A stretch of DNA of 64,000 bases, from assembly GCF_020523825.1 (NCBI RefSeq), contig NZ_JAJALK010000001.1, positions 496,001-560,000 on the forward strand. Direction: 5' to 3'. Position 1 is the first letter of the stretch, and each line of letters begins with the position of its first letter. The notes beneath the pieces were generated by a model. That model was not told the DNA's origin. It ran no database searches and worked only from the letters and a program-made list of their open reading frames with translations. Shown one piece after another: positions 47,142 through 55,925 of this stretch. The position numbers and the translations under genes were made by a program. The DNA comes from Methylobacterium brachiatum (GTDB lineage: Bacteria; Pseudomonadota; Alphaproteobacteria; Rhizobiales; Beijerinckiaceae).

Positions 47142-48772
47142 GCGGCCGGCTCCCTCACCTGCGCGTCGCCGGCCGCGTTCCCGGCCGTGCCGATCTCCCA
47201 TGCCGGATCGAGCGCCGGCATGTCCAGGCTGACTCGGGCGCCGCGCCCGTCCGGGCCGGCGCCGAGGCGGATGGTGCCGCCATGCTGCTCGACGATCCAG
47301 CGCGCCAGGGCGAGCCCGATGCCGAAGCCGGTCTCGTCCGGGCTCGCCCCGGCACCGCGCCGGAACCGCTCGAACAGCTCGGCCTCGGAGGCGCCGAAAC
47401 CCGGGCCGTCATCCGTGACGGTGATCCGGGCGCGAGCGCCGGGCTCCGCCGACAGAGCGACCTCGACCCGGGTCAGCCCCTTGGCGTGGCGCAGGGCATT
47501 GTCCACCAGGCTCTCGACGGTCTGGCGAAGCCACTCGCGGTCGGCCAGGCACTCGACGTCCTGGCTGCCGGGATCGAGGCTCAGCGCCACCCGGCGGCGG
47601 GCGGCCTCGGAGGCCATATTGTCGACGGCCTCTGCGAGCACCGAGGCGAGGCCCAGGGGGCGCTTGTCGAACTCGATCTCGCCGGATTCGGAGCGGGCGA
47701 CGCGCAGCAAGTCCTCGACACGCAGCTTCAGCCGCTGCGCCCGCTTGCGGATCGTCGTGAAGACCGGCCCCGGATCGGCGCCCCGGGACACGCCGCGCAG
47801 GGCGAGATCGCATTCGCCCAGGATCACGGTGAGCGGCGTGCGCAGCTCGTGGCTGACATCGGCGAAGAAGCGCCGTCGCGAGCGGTCCACGGCCTCAAGC
47901 CGGGCATTGGCCGCGCGCAGATCCGCGGTACGCGCCGCCACCGTATCCTCCAGTGCCGCCCGGTCGGCCGCGACCCGGGATTCGCGACGGGCGAGCCGCG
48001 CGGCCATGCGGTTGACGTTGGTCATCAGCAGGCCGAGTTCGTCGCGGGTCGCCACCGAGAGGCGGGTGTCGAGGGCGCCGTGGCCGATGGCGCTCGCGGC
48101 CCGCCGGACCTCCTCGATCCGCGCCAGGGTCGGCCGGGTCACACCCCGATAGAGCACCGCCAGCAGCACCAAGGCGGCCGCCACCGCGGAGGCCGCAGCC
48201 ACGCGCAGCCGTGCCGAGAGGGCCCGCGCCTGCTCTGAGCCCAGCGCCATGCTGCGCCGTTCGGCCTCGATCAGGAACGAGAGCGGCTGGCCGGTCATCG
48301 CCCCGAAGCCGTTGAGCGCGCCCTTGATCGCGTCCTGGCGCTTCTCCGGCTCCGTCTGGCGGTTGATCCGGGCCACCTGCCGGTCGAGCACGACCCGGGC
48401 GGCGCGCAACTGCGCCATCGGCCGCGTCCGCGCGGCGTATTGCATGCGGTCGGCCGGGTCGTCGCTCGGCGGGAAGCTCTGCGCGAGCGCCTCGTCCACC
48501 GTGGTCAGCGCCCGGTCGGCATTGTCGCGGGCGATCGCCATCGCCTCGGGCTGCCCGTCGGGATTGCCCACGGTCTCGACCGCCGCCAGGCCGAACTGGG
48601 TCAGGCGGCCGGACAGCTCGGCGAGCAGTTCCAGGCGTCGCTGCGCCTCCAGCGTACGGTCGACGGTGCGCTCGGCGGCCGCGATCGAGGCCAGAGCCGC
48701 GATGGCCGCGAGCATCACCACGACGGCGGTGCCGCCGAGCAGCAGCGCGAAGCGGAGCTTCAGCGAGCGCAT
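47138..48772 (-). CDS. Sensor histidine kinase (MxbD-like)
   Basis: A 544-residue membrane kinase. TM1 is about residues 9-28 (ALLLGGTAVVVMLAAIAALA). A periplasmic helical sensor of about 160 residues follows. TM2 is about 192-212 (AASAVAAALVLLAVLYRGV), with a HAMP region after it. The phosphorylated His308 is in FFADVSHELRTPLTVILGE. The ATP-binding domain shows VDNALRHAKG (N box), VTDDGPGFG and ETGFGIGLALARWIVEQHGG. It is coupled to the regulator gene. Context between pqqA and fhc suggests control of methanol and formaldehyde oxidation genes; the signal is unknown. A longer reading to 49246 is rejected because the TM start is at 48772. Confidence 0.88.
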   Translation of the reverse strand: MRSLKLRFALLLGGTAVVVMLAAIAALASIAAAERTVDRTLEAQRRLELLAELSGRLTQFGLAAVETVGNPDGQPEAMAIARDNADRALTTVDEALAQSFPPSDDPADRMQYAARTRPMAQLRAARVVLDRQVARINRQTEPEKRQDAIKGALNGFGAMTGQPLSFLIEAERRSMALGSEQARALSARLRVAAASAVAAALVLLAVLYRGVTRPTLARIEEVRRAASAIGHGALDTRLSVATRDELGLLMTNVNRMAARLARRESRVAADRAALEDTVAARTADLRAANARLEAVDRSRRRFFADVSHELRTPLTVILGECDLALRGVSRGADPGPVFTTIRKRAQRLKLRVEDLLRVARSESGEIEFDKRPLGLASVLAEAVDNMASEAARRRVALSLDPGSQDVECLADREWLRQTVESLVDNALRHAKGLTRVEVALSAEPGARARITVTDDGPGFGASEAELFERFRRGAGASPDETGFGIGLALARWIVEQHGGTIRLGAGPDGRGARVSLDMPALDPAWEIGTAGNAAGDAQVREPAA

Positions 48773-48818
48773 CGGCCCCGTCCCGGAGGAAAGCGCCGTG
48801 CGCGGTTGCCGCGCGCCG

Positions 48819-49025
48819 TCACAGATTCTTCGGTAGGCTGCCACGCGCGGCGCAGCGCCAGCGCTCGACATGCCAATCCGGGTGGGCGGCCTGCCAGGTC
48901 GCCAGCGCGCTCTGCGAATGGCGCAGGCAGATGAACGGATTCGAGCCTTCGTAGGACATCTCGATCCGGTCCTCGCGGCAGGTCGAGGGCTGGGCGACGA
49001 GGCAGATGGACAGAAGCAGGAGCAT
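48819..49025 (-). CDS. Small exported cysteine-containing protein
   Basis: A 68-residue protein with a short signal peptide (MLLLLSICLVAQPSTC). The mature part has about 55 residues, CREDRIEMSYEGSNPFICLR, then WQAAHPDWHVERWRCAARG. Three mature Cys lie at spaced positions, with aromatic and His residues between. No family is recognised. It sits between fhcC and the kinase gene. The signal and coherent core make it a real gene; its conservation with the C1 cluster could be tested directly. Confidence 0.7.
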   Translation of the reverse strand: MLLLLSICLVAQPSTCREDRIEMSYEGSNPFICLRHSQSALATWQAAHPDWHVERWRCAARGSLPKNL

Positions 49026-49160
49026 GGGCGTCTCCCTCGTGCATCATCCCGATAGACGGTGACCGTCGCTCGGCGCGGATGATGCAGAGCCTTGCCGGCC
49101 TCGTGCGGGCCGGCTTGGGCAGAGCATATGCCGCGCGCGGCCGCTCTGCCCAGAGCGGCG

Positions 49161-49955
49161 TCAGGACGCGACCCAGATCTCGCCCTTGGCGATCGTGGCG
49201 AGGTCGCCGGAATAGCGGCGCAGCGGCCGGCCCAGCAGCGCGGCATGCTCCGCGCTGAGGCCCGACAGGGATTTCGCCAGGAGCTTCAGGAACACGAGGT
49301 CGTGCGTCCCGGTCTCCACGAAGGTCGGCGATAGCCGCCCGTGCGACCCGACCAGCAGGGTCCCGCGGCGCATGCCGTAACCCGGATGGTCGCCCACCGC
49401 GAGCGCGGCCAGGGTGCCGGCGATCATCCGCGATCCGGCATAGGCGCCGGCCCGGCCTGCCAGAAGAAGCCCGCGCCGCATCCGGTCGCCGAGATGGGCA
49501 CCGGCCGTCCCGCGAATGATCAGCGTCGCGCCGTCGAGACCGGCTTTGGCCGCGTAGACGGCCCCACCGGCATAATCGCCGGCATCGCCCTCGATCGTGA
49601 TGGTACCGCCGGTGGCGCCGGCACCCGCATAGGGGCCGGCATGGCCCGCCACGGTCAGGCTGCCGCCGGCCATGCCCTCGCCGAGGCGTTGGCCGACATC
49701 GCCGGTGACGCGGATCGCGCCCTCGGACAGGGAGGCGCCGACGCGGTCGAGGCGCTCATGGCCGCCCTCGATGGTCAGGGTGTCGGAGCCGTCGAGCGCG
49801 ACCGTGAAGCAATCGCCGAGACGCATACCGGTGCGGGTCGTCCCGACCTCGAGGCGCTCGGCCTCGGCCTGGGACAGGCGGCTGAGCACCAGCGGGTTGA
49901 TGTTGAGGAAGTCGAGCCGCTCGGGCGGGGCCGCGCGCAGGGTGAGGGTGCTCAA
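49161..49955 (-). CDS. fhcC: Formyltransferase/hydrolase complex subunit C
   Basis: A 264-residue homologue of formylmethanofuran dehydrogenase subunit C. It is a parallel beta-helix with GXGXG-type turns (GSLTVAGHAGPYAGAGATGG, DRMRRGLLLAGRAGAYAGSR, MRRGTLLVGSHGRLSPTFVE). It is part of the Fhc complex that moves the formyl group from formyl-H4MPT to the polyglutamyl methanofuran analogue and hydrolyses it to formate. fhcD lies 3 bases upstream in the operon. The assignment is firm from fold pattern and position. Confidence 0.95.
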   Translation of the reverse strand: MSTLTLRAAPPERLDFLNINPLVLSRLSQAEAERLEVGTTRTGMRLGDCFTVALDGSDTLTIEGGHERLDRVGASLSEGAIRVTGDVGQRLGEGMAGGSLTVAGHAGPYAGAGATGGTITIEGDAGDYAGGAVYAAKAGLDGATLIIRGTAGAHLGDRMRRGLLLAGRAGAYAGSRMIAGTLAALAVGDHPGYGMRRGTLLVGSHGRLSPTFVETGTHDLVFLKLLAKSLSGLSAEHAALLGRPLRRYSGDLATIAKGEIWVAS

Positions 49956-49958
49956 GGC

Positions 49959-50906
49959 TCAGCCCTCCGTCTTGGCGTCGTCGCGCGCGAGCAGGTCGCG
50001 CAGATGATAATGGTGGCGGCCGAGATTGCCGCCGTAATTTCCGGCCGTGACCGCGATCAGCCCGTGCTTGCCGCCGATCTCGGTGCCGGCATGGAGGCCG
50101 GCGCGCATCGAGTCGGACACGCCCTGCGAGGTCAGGGCGTCGATCACGATTTCCAGCACGACGCCGCACTCGGCGGGCAGCGCCGAGCCGGCCCGGCCCT
50201 TCAGGGTCGGGCAATAGGCGTCGTTGGTGGAGGCCATCATGCCCTTGGTCCGGCCGCCGACCTTCGAGCCCGAGCGGACGATGCCGCCCGGGAAGGGCAG
50301 GATCGCGCCTGGGACCGCCTTGGCGGCTTCGACCGCCGCCTCGGCGACGATGAGCGTATCCTTGTGCGTCCGCCCGAGGAACAGCAGGTTGCCGCCGCCG
50401 ACCGCCCCGTCGACCGCCCGGACCGAATCCTCGCAGAGGAACTCGCCGTCCATAACGGGGATGCGCCAGTAGCGCCGGGCCTTGCCGGAGGCATCGGGCA
50501 GGCGCTTGGCGATGGCGAAACCGTCACCGAAATACCGGATCGCGCCGCCGAGCTTGATCTTGGTCGGCCCGTCCACGCCGGCATAGCAGGCTGTGCCCGG
50601 GCAGGTGAGGATGCACTGGCCGACGCGCTTGATCAGCTGTTCCTTGAGGCCGTTCGGCTCGAAGCCGAACAGCAGGATGCGCACGCCGGGCCGGCCGTCC
50701 GGAGTCTCATCCGGCGCCAGCTCGGCATCGATGCCGGCCTCAGCACCGCAGCCGATCACCGACGTGGCGAAGCCCGTCATGGTGGTGGCGGCGATCATGG
50801 CCCATTTGGCGGTGTCGTTAGTGACGATGATGGCGGTCCCGGCCACGTCGAACGCTTCCGCGAAGGTGTCGACGATCGGGATGCCGTTGAGGCTGAGCTC
50901 AGACAT
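49959..50906 (-). CDS. fhcD: Formylmethanofuran:H4MPT formyltransferase subunit
   Basis: A 315-residue Ftr homologue. It opens LNGIPIVDTFAEAFDVAGTA and continues DTAKWAMIAATTMTGFATSV. QCILTCPGTACYAGVDGPTK is the central block, and GIHAGTEIGGKHGLIAVTAGNYG-like text near the C-terminus (GLHAGTEIGGKHGLIAVTAG) is characteristic of the family. It catalyses formyl transfer between H4MPT and the methanofuran-type carrier. The ATG at 50906 is used; five more residues upstream are possible. It is 27 bases after fhcA. Confidence 0.95.
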   Translation of the reverse strand: MSELSLNGIPIVDTFAEAFDVAGTAIIVTNDTAKWAMIAATTMTGFATSVIGCGAEAGIDAELAPDETPDGRPGVRILLFGFEPNGLKEQLIKRVGQCILTCPGTACYAGVDGPTKIKLGGAIRYFGDGFAIAKRLPDASGKARRYWRIPVMDGEFLCEDSVRAVDGAVGGGNLLFLGRTHKDTLIVAEAAVEAAKAVPGAILPFPGGIVRSGSKVGGRTKGMMASTNDAYCPTLKGRAGSALPAECGVVLEIVIDALTSQGVSDSMRAGLHAGTEIGGKHGLIAVTAGNYGGNLGRHHYHLRDLLARDDAKTEG

Positions 50907-50933
50907 GGTTGTTTCCGCCACTCGCCTCGCTGA

Positions 50934-52565
50934 TCACGCCCGGCATGGCACGGCCTCGAAGGTGTCCGCATCCGCGTCGAAGGCCGCATCCGGCACTGCG
51001 AAGCTGTCGAGCCCCGCGCCGAACCGGTCCGTCAGGTAGGTATCGGCGCGCTTGGCCATCGCCGGATCCGACTCGACCGACAGCGACAGCGTCCGGCCCG
51101 CACGCCACTCGACCACCTCGCCGTCCTCGACGATCGGCACGCCATCCTTGAGGACGAGTTTGGCGGCGGTGAACATCGCGGTGCGGTTCGTGTCGTCGCG
51201 ATAGACCGCGACGTCGGCGCAGGCGCCCGGCCGCAGATGGCCGCGATCGGCGAGGCCCAGGAGCTTGGCCGGGCCGGACCGGGTCAGCTGGGCGATCTCC
51301 GAGAGGGTGTATTCCCGCTCCAGGCCCGGAAGGCCGGACCGCTCGCCGACGATGCCCGGCAGCGTCGCGATCTCGCGGTCGCGCTCGGACTTGTCCATCA
51401 GCAGATGGATGATCCGCGGATATTGCGTGAACGGGCCGCCATTGGGGTGGTCGGTGGTGAGGATCGTGCGCTCCGGATCGGTGGAGAGCAGCATGATCTC
51501 CAGGCCGATCGCCCATTGCAGCGAGCTGGTCGGGCCGCGCGGCCGGTACAGGAACGGCACGACGCCGCCGCCCTCGGCATCGCCGGCATTCAGCACCCAC
51601 TTCTTCGGCTTGGCGCCCTTGCGGCCGGCGAACTGGCGCAGGATGTCGAGCGACACGGTCACGGTCTGGCCGAACACGACCTGCCCGATATCGAGGGTCG
51701 CGTTCGGGTTGTCGGCGATCGCCTGCGCGATCCGCTCGGCGGCGGAACGGAAGCCGCCGCCTTCGGTCGCGCCGTAGGCGTAGAATTGCGCGTGGGCGAA
51801 GTGGATGCGCCGACCCTCCGCCGCGTCCAGGGTCTCGACGAAGGAATCGTCCGCCCCGGGCAGGCCGAGATTGTTGCAGTGGACGTGCAGCGGGTGCGGG
51901 ACGCCGATCTCCTCGACCGCGTCGAGGAGCGAGCCCATGATCTGCCGGGTCGAGAGACCGTAGACCGGGATCTCGTCGTCCAGCGACAGGCGCAGGGCGC
52001 CGTCCTTGAAGGCGGAGGCGCCGCCGGCATTGATGCACTTCACCCCGAGGCCGCGCGACGTGGCGACCGAGAGCGCCACGAGGTCGCGCACGGCGTTGCC
52101 GCCCTGGCGCTCGCGCAGCAGCTGCAGCAGCTGGTCGTCGTTGCCCATCACGGTGAGCGCGCCGCGATCCAGCAGCGGGATGTCGGCGAGTTCGAGCTGG
52201 GTCGCCAGCGCGTGGGTCGGCGGCATCGCCGGCTCCACCGCCGTGGTGTAGCCCATCCGCGCGTAGGTCGACCCGATCCAGCCCGCAGCTCCGCCCGCAT
52301 GGGCGAAGGGATGCCCCTCGGGCGAGGCCTCGCTCACGTAGAGGTCGGGCAGAAGCAGGCGCGACGTGATCACGTTGCCGCCGGCGATGTGCGAATGCAC
52401 CTCGACACCGCCCGCCATCACGACGCAGCCCGACGCGTCGATCACCCGATCGGGCTCCCGGCCCGCCGGCTCGACCACGCGGCCGTCCTCGATCCAGACG
52501 TCACCGACGGCATCGCGGGACGCGGTCGGATCGACGACGCGCCCGCCCCGGATCACGCTCAGCAT
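50934..52565 (-). CDS. fhcA: Formyltransferase/hydrolase complex subunit A
   Basis: A 543-residue amidohydrolase-fold subunit. It opens LSVIRGGRVVDPTASRDAVG. The metal site has CVVMAGGVEVHSHIAGGNVI (H-x-H) near residue 55. HPLHVHCNNLGLPGADDSFV supplies further His ligands, and ILTTDHPNGGPFTQYPRIIH contains the late catalytic Asp. It hydrolyses the N-formyl carrier to formate. It overlaps fhcB by 7 bases. The sequence matches the bacterial Fhc type closely enough to be firm. Confidence 0.96.
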   Translation of the reverse strand: MLSVIRGGRVVDPTASRDAVGDVWIEDGRVVEPAGREPDRVIDASGCVVMAGGVEVHSHIAGGNVITSRLLLPDLYVSEASPEGHPFAHAGGAAGWIGSTYARMGYTTAVEPAMPPTHALATQLELADIPLLDRGALTVMGNDDQLLQLLRERQGGNAVRDLVALSVATSRGLGVKCINAGGASAFKDGALRLSLDDEIPVYGLSTRQIMGSLLDAVEEIGVPHPLHVHCNNLGLPGADDSFVETLDAAEGRRIHFAHAQFYAYGATEGGGFRSAAERIAQAIADNPNATLDIGQVVFGQTVTVSLDILRQFAGRKGAKPKKWVLNAGDAEGGGVVPFLYRPRGPTSSLQWAIGLEIMLLSTDPERTILTTDHPNGGPFTQYPRIIHLLMDKSERDREIATLPGIVGERSGLPGLEREYTLSEIAQLTRSGPAKLLGLADRGHLRPGACADVAVYRDDTNRTAMFTAAKLVLKDGVPIVEDGEVVEWRAGRTLSLSVESDPAMAKRADTYLTDRFGAGLDSFAVPDAAFDADADTFEAVPCRA

Positions 52566-53638
52566 GCGGGCTCACTCCTCGACGCGACGCGACCTTCGGC
52601 CAGGCGCTCCGTCAGGGCACCCAGCACCGACGCGGCGGACGGCAGGTCCGTCGGCGCCGAGGCCGGCCAGTAGGTCAGCGCGGCGCGCTGCTCATTCCAT
52701 AAGACGCCGCCGAGATCGCGGCCGGGACGCCCGACCGCGATCACCACATCGGCGAGAGAGGCCTCGGCCTCGGCGACCAAGGCGACGGACGGCACCGCAG
52801 CCAGCCATTCCGGCCGGTCGACGGGCAGAGCGGCGAGCCAGATGACGGCATCGACCTCGCCGGCGGCGACCTGGCGGGCGACATCGAACCGCCAGGGATC
52901 GTGTTCGGGAACGCGGCGTCCGAAGCCGCTGCGCGGCGCTTGGCCGGTCAACCAAGCGGCCACGGGCACCACGGCGCGGTCCTGATCGGGCCCTGCGACG
53001 GCAAGCGTGAAGCAGCGCGTGGTCTCGTTCAGCTCCATGGCGAAGCCCTGAAGCATCTCCACGCCGAGCTCACCGAGTTCGGCGGGATCGTACAGAAGGA
53101 CGCCGTATTGTGCGGCGGCGATCCGCGCGACGAGCTCGGCCCGCGGCGTGTCACCCGCGAGATGGCCCTTGGCGTAGGCGCGCAGCTCCGCGACCGCCTC
53201 AGCCAACCCGCCCGCGGACGGGCAGGACAGCGCGGCCTTCGAACCCTCGGACCCGGCGCCGAGCGCCAGGAGCGTCCGGTCCGCACCGGCGGCGCGGCCA
53301 CGCGTGGGCTTTGCCCCCGTCAGGCGCTTCAGGAGCGGCGCATGCCAGGGCGCCGCGCCGACGACCAGGACGGTATCGGCCCGGCCGACCGCCTCGGCGG
53401 GCGTCGAGGTCATGGCGCCGACCCGGCTCAGCGCGCCGAGCTCGGCATAGGTGCCGACCGCGCCGGCCGTATCGATCGAGGCGCCGATGCGTCCCGCAAG
53501 ATCGTAGGCCGCGCGGATCGCGGCGACGTCGGCGCTGAGGCCGGCGATCACCGGCGCGCGCGCCTTGGCGAGCAGGGATACGGCCGCCCCGATGGCGGTG
53601 TCCGCGTCCGTCGCGCCACCCTTCACCCAGGCTGCCAT
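52559..53638 (-). CDS. fhcB: Formyltransferase/hydrolase complex subunit B
   Basis: A 359-residue relative of formylmethanofuran dehydrogenase subunit B (molybdopterin-enzyme fold). It opens AAWVKGGATDADTAIGAAVS then LLAKARAPVIAGLSADVAAI. It has dehydrogenase-like blocks such as AVGRADTVLVVGAAPWHAPL and RVPEHDPWRFDVARQVAAGE. Bacterial FhcB lacks the tungsten or molybdenum active-site residues and does not do redox. It is the first gene of fhcBADC; the 203-base gap to divergent mptG holds both promoters. Confidence 0.93.
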   Translation of the reverse strand: MAAWVKGGATDADTAIGAAVSLLAKARAPVIAGLSADVAAIRAAYDLAGRIGASIDTAGAVGTYAELGALSRVGAMTSTPAEAVGRADTVLVVGAAPWHAPLLKRLTGAKPTRGRAAGADRTLLALGAGSEGSKAALSCPSAGGLAEAVAELRAYAKGHLAGDTPRAELVARIAAAQYGVLLYDPAELGELGVEMLQGFAMELNETTRCFTLAVAGPDQDRAVVPVAAWLTGQAPRSGFGRRVPEHDPWRFDVARQVAAGEVDAVIWLAALPVDRPEWLAAVPSVALVAEAEASLADVVIAVGRPGRDLGGVLWNEQRAALTYWPASAPTDLPSAASVLGALTERLAEGRVASRSEPAC

Positions 53639-53841
53639 GCTCCCTCACGCGACGTTATTGTTTGGCTTCGGAGCGGGCGACGGCCGTAAGACCGGACGAA
53701 GCGGGTTCACTCCCGAAGGAGAATCCCGCCGGATCGGAATGGCTCGACCGCCCGACTGGTCCGGGCGGGCGGCAACTCGGCGCGCCGTCGCTGGCCTAGG
53801 TTTGCATTCATCCGCGCCCCGCGGCAAGGGGGGGGCCCACC

Positions 53842-54918
53842 GTGGTTCGTCCGATCGGCAGCAAGATCCCGTTGCTTCGGGCGCCCGCCGCATGGGAAAA
53901 GCCCGGCGGTTCGGCGGTGGATTGCGAAGGAATGGGCGTGGGCGAGGTCCCCCAGCGGAACACGGCAACCGCTCCGAGCAGCATCGTCCGAGTCGAGGCG
54001 CCGGCACGGCTGCATTTCGGGTTCCTCGACCTGCATGGCGGGCTGGGACGACGCTTCGGCAGCATCGGCCTCGCCATCGACGCCCCGTCCGTCGCGCTGA
54101 CCGCCCGCCGGTCCGCGCATCTCTCCGTCACCGGCGCGGAAGCTGAGCGGGTCCGGGGCTACGCCCGCGCCGCGGCGGACCATCTCGGACAGCCTGACTC
54201 TGTCGCCATCGAAGTCGAGCGGACGATCCCGGCCCATGCCGGGTTCGGATCCGGGACCCAGCTCGCCTTGGCCGTAGCGGCCGCCTTGGCACGCCTCGGC
54301 GGCCACGCGTTTTCGGCGGCGGCTTTTTCCGCGAGCCTCGATCGTGGCAACCGGTCGGGCGTCGGCCTGAGCGCCTTCACGGAAGGCGGCCTGATCGTCG
54401 ATGGCGGACGCGGCGGCGACGGCGGCCCGCCGCCGGTGATCGCGCGCCTGTGCTATCCCGAGGCTTGGCGCATCGTCCTCATTCTCGATCAGAGCATGGC
54501 CGGCGTGCACGGCACGCGGGAGGTGGAGGCCTTTCGCGACCTGCCGCGCTTCCCAGAGGCGCAGGCGGCGGAGATCTGCCGAATCGTGCTGATGCAGGTG
54601 CTGCCGGCGGTCGCGCTCGCGGAACCGCAGGGCTTCGGCGCCGGCATCACCCGGATCCAGGATCTGATCGGCGACCACTTCGCCCCGCATCAGGGCGGCC
54701 GCTATGCCAGCGCCGCAGTCGCGCAGGCGCTGGCCCAGGCCGCCGCGCAGGGCGTGCCCGGCTACGGCCAGTCCTCCTGGGGGCCGACCGGCTTCGTGCT
54801 GATGCCGAGCGAGGCCGAGGCGAGCGCCCTGGTGGAAAGTCTCGACCGCGGCGGGCCGCTGCGCTTCCTCATCGCCCGCGGCCGCAACACCGGCGCATCG
54901 ATAACCACGGCGGACTGA
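53842..54918 (+). CDS. mptG: Beta-ribofuranosylaminobenzene 5'-phosphate synthase
   Basis: A 358-residue GHMP-kinase-fold enzyme that joins PRPP to p-aminobenzoate at the first committed step of methanopterin synthesis. Key blocks are VRVEAPARLHFGFLDLHGGL (about residues 52-71), TIPAHAGFGSGTQLALAVAA (the glycine-rich loop), and RGNRSGVGLSAFTEGGLIVD. QSSWGPTGFVLMPSEAEA lies near the end. The GTG at 53842, after a G-run, is used; an ATG at 53932 would remove 30 residues that are not part of the conserved core. It starts the mptG-mtdB-orf-mch-orf-orf group on the plus strand. Confidence 0.93.
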   Translation: MVRPIGSKIPLLRAPAAWEKPGGSAVDCEGMGVGEVPQRNTATAPSSIVRVEAPARLHFGFLDLHGGLGRRFGSIGLAIDAPSVALTARRSAHLSVTGAEAERVRGYARAAADHLGQPDSVAIEVERTIPAHAGFGSGTQLALAVAAALARLGGHAFSAAAFSASLDRGNRSGVGLSAFTEGGLIVDGGRGGDGGPPPVIARLCYPEAWRIVLILDQSMAGVHGTREVEAFRDLPRFPEAQAAEICRIVLMQVLPAVALAEPQGFGAGITRIQDLIGDHFAPHQGGRYASAAVAQALAQAAAQGVPGYGQSSWGPTGFVLMPSEAEASALVESLDRGGPLRFLIARGRNTGASITTAD

Positions 54919-55009
54919 ACTGCCGCCCCCGGACTTGACCGCGGCACCCGCAGCGGGTTTGGACGGTCGGCAGGCGCAGGTTGATGCGCGCCCCACGGGA
55001 TAGAACGTC

Positions 55010-55903
55010 ATGGCCCGCTCGATCCTCCACATGTTGACGCCGCTCCGGCACATGAGCCCGTTCGACGTGAACATGGCCATCGATGCCGGCTTCGAGACGG
55101 TGGTGACCTACACGGAGGTCAGCCTCGCCGACGTCGTCTCGCTGACCCAGGATTCGATCTTCTCGCGCGCCCCCGCCGACGGCACCCGCACGGGCATCTT
55201 CATCGGCGGCAAGAACGCCGAGGACGCCCTCGACATGGTCGACCGGGCCAAGAAGGCGTTCGTGCCGCCCTTCGTGAACCATGTCTTCGCCGATCCCGCC
55301 GGCTCGTTCACCACCGGCGCCGCCATGGTGGCGCAGGTCTCCCGGGCGCTGCGGCAGAAATTCAACACCGACCTGACCGGCAAGCGCATCGTGATCTTCG
55401 GCGGCGCCGGCGTCGTCGCCTACGTGGCGGCGGTGATCGGCGCGCTCCAGGGCGCGCAGACCGTCCTGGTGGGCCATGACGGCGAGGAGAGGGTCTCGAA
55501 GATCGCCTTCACGATGAAGTGGCGCTTCGGCATCGAGGTCGGCGCCGTCGACGGCACCACACCGGAGGATCGCCGCCGCGCCATCCGCGACGCCGACGTG
55601 ATCCTGTCCGCCGGTCCGGCCGGCATCCCGATCCTCTCGGCCGAGGATCTGAAATCCGCTCCGAAGCTGCTGGTCGCCTCCGACGTGAATGCGGTGCCGC
55701 CGGCCGGCATCGCCGGGATCGACGTCAACGCCGTCGACGTACCGCTTCCGGCCGGCAAGGGCGTGGGCATCGGCGCCCTGGCGGTGGGCAACGTCAAATA
55801 CCAGACGCAGCGCCGCCTGTTCGACCGGATGCTCGCCTCCGACACGCCGCTCTGCCTCGATTTCCGCGACGCCTATACCCTGGCGGTCGAGATCGCCGGC
55901 TGA
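55010..55903 (+). CDS. mtdB: NAD(P)-dependent methylene-H4MPT dehydrogenase
   Basis: A 297-residue MtdB. It opens SILHMLTPLRHMSPFDVNMA. FIGGKNAEDALDMVDRAKKA and FADPAGSFTTGAAMVAQVSR build the pterin site. The Rossmann loop is RIVIFGGAGVVAYVAAVIGA, and VGIGALAVGNVKYQTQRRLF closes the family pattern. It oxidises methylene-H4MPT to methenyl-H4MPT with NAD or NADP. The opening and the DAGFETVVTYTEV block distinguish it from the related MtdA used with folate. It is preceded by about 90 bases. Confidence 0.95.
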   Translation: MARSILHMLTPLRHMSPFDVNMAIDAGFETVVTYTEVSLADVVSLTQDSIFSRAPADGTRTGIFIGGKNAEDALDMVDRAKKAFVPPFVNHVFADPAGSFTTGAAMVAQVSRALRQKFNTDLTGKRIVIFGGAGVVAYVAAVIGALQGAQTVLVGHDGEERVSKIAFTMKWRFGIEVGAVDGTTPEDRRRAIRDADVILSAGPAGIPILSAEDLKSAPKLLVASDVNAVPPAGIAGIDVNAVDVPLPAGKGVGIGALAVGNVKYQTQRRLFDRMLASDTPLCLDFRDAYTLAVEIAG

Positions 55904-55925
55904 GCCGACACGGGCGCATCCCGGC

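Noticed and set aside
48773-49047. Overlapping minus-strand frame with DRxxR-rich text beside the miniprotein
   Set aside because: The frame with a signal peptide and Cys residues (48819-49025) is the better candidate; this one is its shifted mirror.
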